From NCBI GenBank assembly GCA_026168455.1, contig CM047429.1, positions 35,014,066-35,078,065 of the forward strand: 64,000 bases of DNA, in the 5' to 3' direction. The stretch is from Theocolax elegans. Its lineage: Eukaryota; Arthropoda; Insecta; Hymenoptera; Cerocephalidae. The notes beneath the pieces were generated by a model. It did no database searches and was not told the DNA's origin. It saw only the letters and a program-made list of their open reading frames with translations. This document shows, piece after piece, positions 56,237 to 64,000 of the stretch (the first letter of the stretch is position 1; every line of letters starts with the position of its first letter). The position numbers and the translations under genes are program-made.

Positions 56237-57519
56237 GTTGTGAATAATTACCCTCCATTATTTTGTTTTGGTTTTTTAAGCGATTTTATAGGTCAATTCA
56301 CAGGATGTTGAATAAATTTAACACCTTTTTTTTAATTACAGAATTGCGACGTTTCGTCTCATTATATTTTCAGACCTCTTCTGGCACTAATTTATTAACA
56401 GAGACACAAACATTAACAATTTTTCAAAATTGGACATGAACAACAAGAAATAATTTTTTATATAAATACACAAAAACGCAATAATTACCAATGTTGAAAT
56501 TAAGTTAAGCTCAGCATCGAGCCATGTCAAATCGGACTAACCGTTAATTATAATGAGATAACAAGAAAATAGACATATAGAGTATCTAAGACTCTTATAA
56601 TTTTCCAAGAAATTAACAGATGATTAGTATATACATACGAATATACCTAAATATACTGAATGTGAATAATTTTAACAGACGTTAATATGTTCTTATACAA
56701 GAAATTTAAACCCATTGTGTCTTCTTTTTTATTGAGTGTGTTTTTATGACTATTTATAAAAATCATATCAGAAATTAACCGGTTTTTACGTACATTTTCT
56801 TTGTCTAATATTTGGACATTTTCAAAATCAATAAATTGATGGTTTTTATTTTACATGTGTATAAATACTACTGATTCAGTATTGTGTGATTTTTTATGTT
56901 CAGAAATTCTATCTTTTAACATTCGCTTTGTTTCGCCTATGTAAATCGATTGACAATTTTTACAATTAAACTTATATACTACACCACATGTATTTAACTT
57001 GTTAGTAGAATCTTTACCTAATTTTATTACGGAATTTAACTTATTTACGATTTTTGGGATAATTGCTATGTTGTACTTTTTTAACAATCTACTAATTTTT
57101 TTGTGAAAAACTGTATGATATGGTAAGGGTAAGACTGTAATTACTCGTTTTTTATTTTGTTTAACAACGTTGGTCAATCTTATTTTTCGTAACCTGGTGT
57201 TAATAGCATTATTAATAAAACATTTTGGATACTTGTTGTTCCGTAAGATTTTTTTGACAGTGTTTAAATTATCTTGGTGAAAAGTTGAATTTGATAGTAG
57301 TATTGCTCGATCTATTAAATTATATATAATGTTCTTTTTTTGACGATCTGACGATTTTAAAAATTGTTAATATTTGTGTCTCTATTAATAAATTAGTGCC
57401 AGAAGTGGTCTGAAAATCTAATCAGACGAAACGTCGCATTTTTTAATTAAAAAAAAGGTGTTCAATTTATTTAACATCCTGTGAATTGCCCTACAAGATC
57501 GCCTAAAAAACAAAAAAAA
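56237..57519 (-). mobile_element. Truncated Penelope-like element with inverted ends
   Basis: Flanked by 14-bp duplications ACTGAATTAATATA (56223-56236 and 57520-57533). The terminal ~170 bp at each side are inverse copies (about 56265-56435 against 57362-57515), including GACGTTTCGTCTC and its inverse. The coding part between is the C-terminal end of a Penelope-like protein. Inverted or mixed-orientation LTR-like ends are usual for Penelope elements. Confidence 0.8.
56670..57360 (-). pseudogene. GIY-YIG endonuclease end of a Penelope-like protein
   Basis: The clean part (56851-57177) has GVVYKFNCKNCQSIYIGET followed by KRMLKDRISEHKK. The Cys pair, the Y-IG motif and the Arg fit the GIY-YIG endonuclease of Penelope-like retroelements, which makes the nick for insertion. 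A connected upstream frame (to about 57360) has DRAILLSNSTFHQDNL and a typical Penelope linker. A TAA at 56851-56853 interrupts, and the same frame continues to about 56670. RT is missing. Domain identity is based on motifs. Confidence 0.75.
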
Positions 57520-57850
57520 ACTGAATTAATATAATTCCAATTTACAGTTGAAAATAGGATGAAAATATAGAAAATGATAATAACGCGTGCGAGGCTGAAA
57601 ACAAAAAAAGAAAACCTGAAAGTTAAGAATGCGAAGTAATAAATAATGAAGATTCAAATAAGGCAGTAAATATTGAAAATATCGATTTTAATCGTGAAGC
57701 AAGTACCTCTACTGGGAGAAAAGAAATATCGATTAAGGAATTTTTAGTTTCCGATCACCGCCTGAAAACAGAAAAGTAATTAGAATATTTCAATATTTTT
57801 TTAAAGTATTAAGGTTATTATTGAAATTAATTATAGTTTAAAATTTAGTG

Positions 57851-59345
57851 TTAAGGCGACACCATATAAATAATTGATTTAATTAAAAATAAAGAATTTT
57901 CCCTGCTAGCTGTCATAATAAGTAACATTTCTGTCAAGGGAGAGTAAATAATATTGTTTCGTTTTTGTGAAAACTTTGACTTACCAAAAAAGGTAAAACG
58001 TATAACCTCTTCATTTAGTAAGTTAAATTTTTCGCTAAAACAAAACAATTTATTTTTTCTTCTTTGACACAAATGTTGTTTGTTATTATAGCTAGCGGGG
58101 CAACCCTTTCTTTTTATTCGAAACATTTATTTTTACAATAAATGTAAAATTATTGATACAATTTCTAGCGCGAAATTTGAATTACTAAAGAGGCTTTGGC
58201 GATGCCTTAAACATAACACTCAATTCTGGATCAGACTTAAAAACAATTTTATTAACAATTTCATTTAAAAAATTTGAATGTGTGCACCAACCAGACTGCC
58301 CAGACTTTGCCCAGACGTTCTCCAGACTTTTTTTTTAATACAAACACAGGCTATTTTTTGTTGCCTGTGTTTGAAGCTGTCGTGTCGTAACAAATAGCTT
58401 TAAATTTTTCTTCTAAATTTTATTCAATCAATACTGTAGTAACTTCATTAGCTATTTTTAATCCAGTTCCTGAAGTTAATTTGGCAACCGCTAAAAGTTG
58501 TTCTTCTTTCCCTCTGGAAACATATTCTTAATTTTTAAGTACATGTGTTCCCGGTGTTTCATACGTAGTCTTCTTATACTTGAATAACGTAGTGGAATAT
58601 TTGAGATATTCGCATTCATTGAACTAGCTATGGATGACACTATTATACTTGCCTTTCTATCACTAATATTTATTCTATCTAATGTTGACGTTACCATTTC
58701 ATTAATCAGTGGTTTAAACTTTTTATATAGTTCCTACCTGATGCTTCTACGATAAATTCTGAATCACTTTTATTTGTTATTCCATTATATGAATCAATTG
58801 AACTTTGTGAATTACACATTTCTAATGAATCTTCTTCGAAGTTATATCTGATTTATTAAAAATATTATTTTTTATATTATCTTGAATTCTAGAAATGCAT
58901 TTATTTTTGTTTCGAGGACACTCTATTTGCAATTCTAAAAACATAGATGCCTCTATATACTATCAATTTCCAAAGACTTTTGATGAGGTATATCAAATAA
59001 ACTGAATAAGTGTTTTTGAAAATTAGTTTGATCTGCAATAAATTTTTTTGATATTTTGTTTTTCACACTTTTACGTTTCTTTAAGTTTTCCCACTTTATA
59101 AATAATTTTTTTATCTTAATCACTAAATGACCTTTATAAATGGTTGAAATAGAATATTTTTTCCATATTTCTAAAACTTCATTCGCAGCCAGAATTGCAC
59201 TCCGTTTAATAGTTTTATGTTCTGCTAAATTATAATGTAAAAAAGATTCAAAGCATTACCTTTATTAAGTAAATTCGTTGTTGATAATGAATTTATTTCT
59301 GATCCAACCAGGTAGAAAATATTAGCACGTTTAGACTTCGGCATT
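57851..59345 (-). pseudogene. Remnant of a multi-copy insect transposon-type gene
   Basis: Minus-strand pieces in order: MPKSKRANIFYLVG (59345), an ILAANEVLEIWKKYSI segment (59170), STLDRINISDRKASIIVSSIASS with a following basic helix (58697-58491), then a KFKAICYDTTAS segment (near 58380-58400). DTTAS resembles the Asp-centred motif of an RNase H-like transposase core. I recall such proteins as multi-copy and unnamed in arthropod genomes; no family name is claimed. Many stops and frame changes are present, and the catalytic middle seems shortened. Independent remnants at 57851-58126 may be its end. Confidence 0.45.
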
Positions 59346-59462
59346 TGTAAATTTATTTATATAAGTATCTAAAAAAATCGGTTAATTAACTTTATTTCAA
59401 TATATGTAATGTTTATAGATTGTTTTTTTTATAATCAATATTTTGTCTTTTCTGATTTGATA

Positions 59463-59521
59463 AAATAATAATAATAATAGTAATAATGATAATAATAACA
59501 ATAATAATAATAAATACTTAC
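59463..59521 (+). repeat. (AAT)n microsatellite, target of the non-LTR insertion
   Basis: AAT/TAA repeats with interruptions. Its last 16 bases form the left target duplication of the following element. Confidence 0.85.
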
Positions 59522-59646
59522 CCCGCGGGGTGTCCTGTTCCCGTATGCGGCGCGTCCCCCAGGTGGCGGATGGGGGAAAGCTCGTCATGCTTGCGTGAAG
59601 GGTAGAGGTGAAACAAAATAGCCTCCGTGGACCAAACAGTTGAACA

Positions 59647-61170
59647 ATGATGATGAGCAAGCGAATGGAATACCTACTACCCCAAGCGGGCAGCTCCAAA
59701 CTAGGAGTCAATCCCGCCGTCGGTTCCGATCGGGTGAAAGCCCCGGTGGCCGGCGCTGGCCTCATGGATTTTGGGGGAGGCCACCAAGCGCTTCGTTCTA
59801 TGAACACGTCAGAGGTGGGGCCCTCGAAAGAAAACCCTCAATAACAGCCGTCGTTACAGATGTTGAGTAATGCATCCGCAAGTAGGTTACGAAGCGGCAG
59901 CGTTACCAGCCTTGGAACTGCCATCAGTGGCATCTCTGCCTATAGTAAGGAATCGCAAGAGGAGATAGAAATATTCCGCAAGGAATACGAGAAGGTAGAG
60001 AAGGCGCAGGAGCACATCGACTCCACTTACGACCATCTAAAGAGCGAACTCCAGGCTATGTTGGCTGCTTGTGCAAAGTAGCCTAACATCTCCATGGTCG
60101 TCAAGACAGGGCTGAAGACTATAGACACTCTTGCCTCGAGTTCTACGGGAAAACCAAAAAGATGTTTTCGGCAGTCGACGATTACAAGTGCCAAGTCGAG
60201 GATTATCGAGTTGGTCACGAGAATCGTCGGCGGCCTAAGAGAAGAGACATAATAGCTAAAGCCGTCTTTACGGCTACAGCTAGAATGCAGGCTCAAAAGA
60301 GAAGTAGAGAGGGCCCCTAAAGCTCTCTCCCCGAGATTTCTAAGAGCCGAAAGAAGAAGAAGCCTCGAAAGGAGGTACCACCACATCGCATGGACAAGGA
60401 ACAATCCAAGTCCGCGTCAGTGGCGGGAAAAAAGCCATCGGTCAAGTCGGGACAGGCGCCAGATAGCGCCGGTATCCACTCTGGTGGTCACTGTCGCGAG
60501 AGACCGTACGTTTTCTGAAGTCTTGGGGAAGCTCCGAAAGGAAGTCAATCCGGACGACAGCGGCGCCCAGGTTCTGAGCGTACGGCCGACAGGGCGGGGA
60601 GATATCCTGCTCCGGCTGGGCAAAAAGACGGACGCAGCAGCATTCGCGGAGAAAGTCCGCATGGCTACTCATGGTATGGGAGAAGATAGAATCCGAGATC
60701 GAAGGGTGACCCTGGAGATCAGAGACCTGGACGCTCTCACAACGAGGGACGAAGTGGTGGTAGCCCTAAATAAAGTTCTCGCGTCTTCGCCTGAGAGCCG
60801 AGAGGTGAAGCTTTTGAGTCCCAACCGCAATCCACAAAAGACAGCCATCGTGAAGCTAGATCACGAGACCGCTGACAAGCTAAATGCGATGCGACATCTT
60901 TGCGTCGGGTTTGTAAGCTGTCGCGTTCGGGATCGAGTTTTGGTCGAGAGGTGCTGTCGGTGCCTAGACTTCGGTCACACGAAACGGAAGTGTAAGGGAG
61001 TGGACAGGTCTTCGTCATGCTACAAGTGCGGCGAGCCTGGACACATCCTTAAGAATTGCAAGAGTGCTCCCAATGTTTCCTTTGTCGATCAAAGGGTGCT
61101 CAGGGAGTATCTCACATGGCGGTGTCCGGAGCCTGTGCCACCTTTCGGCGCGCGTTTGAAACCGCAATGA
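59647..61170 (+). pseudogene. Non-LTR ORF1 (nucleic-acid-binding, zinc knuckles), frameshifted
   Basis: Clear part 60484-61170: a 228-residue frame with two canonical knuckles near its C-terminus, CCRCLDFGHTKRKC and CYKCGEPGHILKNC. It is preceded by a domain with LEIRDLDALTTRDEVVVALN, as in ORF1 proteins of the R1/I group. Upstream frames 59647-59844, 59860-60081 and a broken stretch 60082-60480 (including a coiled-coil-like SQEEIEIFRKEYEKVEKA) belong to the same protein with several frame breaks. The third knuckle often seen in R1 elements is absent. ORF1 coats the element RNA. Confidence 0.8.
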
Positions 61171-61410
61171 AAGCTGTTTCACGGTAAGTGGCAGTCTCAA
61201 CGTGGGCGGAAAGAATAAGAAACGAACGACGCATGTCACAGACACGCCTCCCAGCTTGAAGTAATGTGAAAAACAGTTCCGGGCTGGGCAGATGAGAGCG
61301 TTGGGTTTGGAGTTTTAGCCGGTAAGAATCCGGCACTGTCGGTGAGTGCGGACCCTCATCGTCGTCTTATGTAAGATTTCTCCAGTTTCCCACGAAAAAA
61401 AAAATAAAAA
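61171..61410 (+). other. 3' untranslated tail of R1-like element
   Basis: A GC-rich segment from the ORF1 stop to CCCACGAAAAAAAAAA. It contains CGGTAAGAATCCGGCACTG, a small hairpin type common in R1-group tails, then the A-run. Confidence 0.6.
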
Positions 61411-61426
61411 AATAATAACTACTTAC

Positions 61427-63246
61427 AGAAAAAATAATATTAAGTTACTTAAAAATTTGAGATATAATAATGCAAATTATGGCTACTCAAATTTTTGAAC
61501 GGTAGTGTTCTGCGCATGCGCACATGTTTCATAAGCATAGGGAACAATTTAATTTTATAAAATTGAACGCCATTTTAATGACACGTAAAAATAAATTCAG
61601 TCAAAAATAGTGCAAAGCTATGAATCGTGCGCGTAGATAAATACTTATTCTTGAAATAACTCCCTTTTTTAAAAAGCATCGCACAGTAAGCTATTACTCT
61701 CGTTCCTGTGCACCAAATCCAACGTAATTACTCTAATTTTGTTGCTTTTATTAAGTACTACAACTTTGCTTATAACTATTTTTATAAAATATCTTAGTAT
61801 ACATTTTGTATCCCGATATATAAAATATTTTGTGAAAAAATGATAAAAATAGTTTTAAAAAATTTGTTATTTACGGGTACAAAATAGAACAAAGACCTTA
61901 TTTAGCAAAATTTATAGGAAAAAGTTGAAGTATTTATAAAAAGAAATCAATTGCGAGTGATTAGGTTCGATTTTGTTGAGAAAAATGTGAGCAATGCTAC
62001 ACAGCACTAAGCCGATTTTTTGCTTAAACAGCATCTGCTTTTAAAAAATCTTTAAATTAAAGTTACTACCATTAAATCTCAATTATATAAATGCAGTAAA
62101 CGCGGAAAACCAATATTTTTACATATATTAACTTTTAGGGAGCTTACTTCAAGGATTCGAAATAGCTGGGAAATTATGAAGCACCCTAATCTACATCTAT
62201 ATCTACATAGCATTAAAATTTTATAAGTGAAATGTGTCTTTCTGTAAGAACCTTTATCCTGGCAAAATTATTTAGTAAAAATGATCTTTTATGCATTCAA
62301 TGTAATCGCATTAACATTAATCGTACGTCCGTACACGACTGTTCTTTTTAAACTCTTTATTCTGAAGAAAGCATTTCGAAAAAATGATTTTTTATTAATC
62401 TACTTTATTCGGATTGATACAAGGAATAATTTTATACTACTGTGAGCTTTTTGAGATTATTGTCTTTTGTATTATCACGTACACACGAGTATATACGCAA
62501 CGTACGAGATGATCCTCAGCTATCTTAGATATCGGATAACGTTGACGCATCAACGAGTATATAATCCCGATCCTTGCGAAGGGCGCGGATTCAGACGTAG
62601 TTAAGAGTAGTTTAGAGTCAGAGGTCCATGTACAATTATCAGTAAATAAATCCATCACTCTTCATTTGAGTGTTTGTTACTAAGTCTATGACCTTTCCTT
62701 ATCTAGGAAGAGGGAATAAGGCCAACCCACGTAACAGTATTAGTTATGATACTTCATATTCTAATTGTTTGCGTACGTCTGTACGTATGTACTAGATTTT
62801 ATCTGTAAAGAACTCTTTATTATGAAAAAATATTTAGTAAATTAGATGTTACATCACCGTACGAGGTAACGCGACGATGCTTGCGTATTCGAAACCTTCG
62901 TCCGGTGGTCCGCCGCTCTCACGGCCCAAAAAGTGCAAGCTTGCACTGGCACGTGGCCGTGAGTAGCTCCTCGCAGACGTGCACCGAGTCAGTAGGCAGA
63001 GAGTTGCGGCCTAGCGTATCCACGCAAAAACCTACATCAGGTACGCAAGAGGCGACCCATTCCGTATTATAGTTTCTGACATCCCTTGTGGCCCTTGCGT
63101 GTGTGGATACCAAGTTTGAAGTTAAGGCAGTTATTTATTTATTTATCTTTGTAATTTCAAATATTACAAAAAAAAATTTGTTTCTGTGTGTGTAGTGGTG
63201 CAGTGCGTCGTTGTGACACACATAAAAGAAAAAAAAAACCGAGCTA
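61427..63246. other. AT-rich intergenic, no gene
   Basis: Only short frames. A GC-richer patch at 62860-63075 may be a remnant exon or repeat; I do not recognise it. Confidence 0.35.
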
Positions 63247-63269
63247 GATCGATGCCTAACGCATCGATC
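63247..63269 (+). repeat. Perfect 9-bp hairpin
   Basis: GATCGATGC, a CTAAC loop, then GCATCGATC. No clear role. Confidence 0.5.
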
Positions 63270-63289
63270 ATTGCCGCCGTACCTCGCCT

Positions 63290-63970
63290 CTGGCATACCG
63301 GCGGTCGTCCTTGTCACGTCTCTTTTACTTTTCTTCTTGTCTTTCTAATCTTAGACTGTGACGGTTTTTGGACTACGGAACTTTTCAGAGTTCGCATTTG
63401 TCTTTTCCTTTTCTTGCGATTCAAATCTTTCTACGTTCTCTCTTGTGCTTCGGTTTTATTTTTTATTTTTTATTCATTTTCACTTTATTTTCTTTTTCTT
63501 TCTATTTTTGGGGAACTAGGGACTAGGACTTCCTACTCTTCCTACTTCTTTCTTCTTTCTTCCTTCTCTTCCTACTCTTCCCTCTTAAAATTCGGTCCGT
63601 GACTTATATTCGGGTTTTGTCTGACATGACATTCACTTATACTACTGAATATTTTTATTTCCGTTTCCCTGACATGAGCATGTGGTTTTATTGGCTAGGT
63701 CCATTGGCAGTATGTTAGTGCTTCTCGAGGAGGTCACGAAAGTCTAGTTTAAAATCTGTCTCATTTCAATATTGAGGGCGCTGTCATCGATTCTTTATAC
63801 TATATCCAATATCCTAATACACTCTTTGCAATTGCTATATTCTTCTCTCTTCCTAATATCTTCCTTCTTCTTTCTTCTTCCACCCTACTTTGGTTTCTTA
63901 TTTTCCTCTATCTACTTTTATAAAAGAAGAAGTTCCTATCTAGCGTCCGTTCATTTTCCCTGACTTTCAT
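63290..63970 (+). repeat. Pyrimidine-rich (CT/TTC) tract
   Basis: A long C/T-rich region with CTTCTTTCTTCTTTC-type runs at about 63530-63590 and 63835-63890. Open frames across it are low-complexity (Phe/Ser-rich) and not credible genes. Confidence 0.6.
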
Positions 63971-64000
63971 AATCTTTCACACTATCTTTCAAACTTTGCC

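Larger units (their letters stand above)
55545..57800 (+). pseudogene. Fragmented Lys/Ser-rich coding remnant interrupted by two insertions
   Basis: Removing the SINE (with one duplication) joins a plus-strand frame reading ...DVDVEGNIITPERRKSF... that ends after SAKSN at about 56060. A second plus-strand piece of similar style (EDSNKAVNIENIDFNREAST...) lies at 57640-57780, after the Penelope-like insert. I do not recognise it. A nuclear-type, charged protein of a decayed TE or host pseudogene is a guess. Confidence 0.25.
59522..61410 (+). mobile_element. R1-like non-LTR retrotransposon, ORF1 only
   Basis: Flanked by 16-bp duplications with one mismatch (AATAATAAATACTTAC at 59506-59521 and AATAATAACTACTTAC at 61411-61426). 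The 5' side is GC-rich leader and ORF1. The 3' side is a structured-looking tail ending in an A-rich run (61395-61410). No endonuclease or RT ORF lies between ORF1 and the tail, so this is an internally deleted copy with both ends intact. Confidence 0.8.

Noticed and set aside
63186..63963. Phe/Ser-rich open frames at the right end
   Set aside because: Low-complexity reading of a pyrimidine tract.

Overview
The window is a transposon graveyard from an animal genome, most likely an insect and plausibly an ant or other hymenopteran. Evidence: AT-rich intergenic DNA; hAT, copia, gypsy, Helitron, Penelope-like and R1-like elements; tRNA-derived SINEs; and an insect-type retrovirus-like envelope plus a chuvirus-like glycoprotein. 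The ant assignment is inference. I see no convincing conserved host gene, rRNA, CRISPR array or bacterial-type operon. Almost every coding region is part of a mobile element, and most carry stops or frameshifts.

Layout, left to right. 269-6090 is a full-length hAT element with an 8-bp target duplication, ~1-kb inverted termini and an intact 694-residue transposase. 7217-14229 is a copia element with 246/252-bp LTRs, a 5-bp target duplication, a copia-type primer site and a broken gag-integrase-RT-RNase H. Its 3' half, together with ~400 bp of flanking DNA, recurs inverted at 18.49-20.59 kb, giving two arms of about 2.1 kb around a ~3.9-kb spacer. The right arm ends at a 6-bp microhomology junction with a gypsy-type LTR (20586-21253). 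Next to that LTR, on the minus strand, are a compact intact zinc-binding gene (21453-22115) and a broken errantivirus/baculovirus-F-like envelope (22.70-23.64 kb) interrupted by a SINE.

24-25.6 kb is AT-rich and carries short GGCC-containing repeats. 25.88-32.27 kb is a decayed Helitron: two tandem Ulp1-type cysteine protease copies, a Lys/Glu-rich repeat ORF, a broken Rep (HUH) and a nearly full PIF1-type helicase. 33.18-38.02 kb is a cluster of long palindromes (two copies and a fragment of one ~1-kb family, one copy of a ~1.4-kb family) with an internal 1.25-kb duplication.

38.5-53.6 kb is a minus-strand gypsy element: 5' LTR 52873-53645, tRNA-Pro-like primer site, gag, protease, RT, RNase H, integrase and an envelope resembling chuvirus glycoproteins. 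It is interrupted at 44.84-~50.2 kb by a plus-strand gypsy fragment consisting of integrase, a proline-rich zinc-knuckle ORF and a long LTR.

53.9-59.4 kb holds remnants of unassigned TE-like genes, a second SINE type (14-bp target duplication) and a truncated Penelope-like element with inverted ends (14-bp target duplication). 59522-61410 is an R1-like non-LTR copy with ORF1 and a 3' tail but no ORF2. 61.4-64 kb is AT- or pyrimidine-rich with no gene I can support.

These parts do not form one pathway; the window records nested and sequential insertions. The items most worth follow-up are the chuvirus-like envelope in a gypsy element, the compact zinc-binding gene beside the F-like envelope, the post-integrase ORF of the second gypsy element, the Ulp1-Helitron, and the palindrome cluster.
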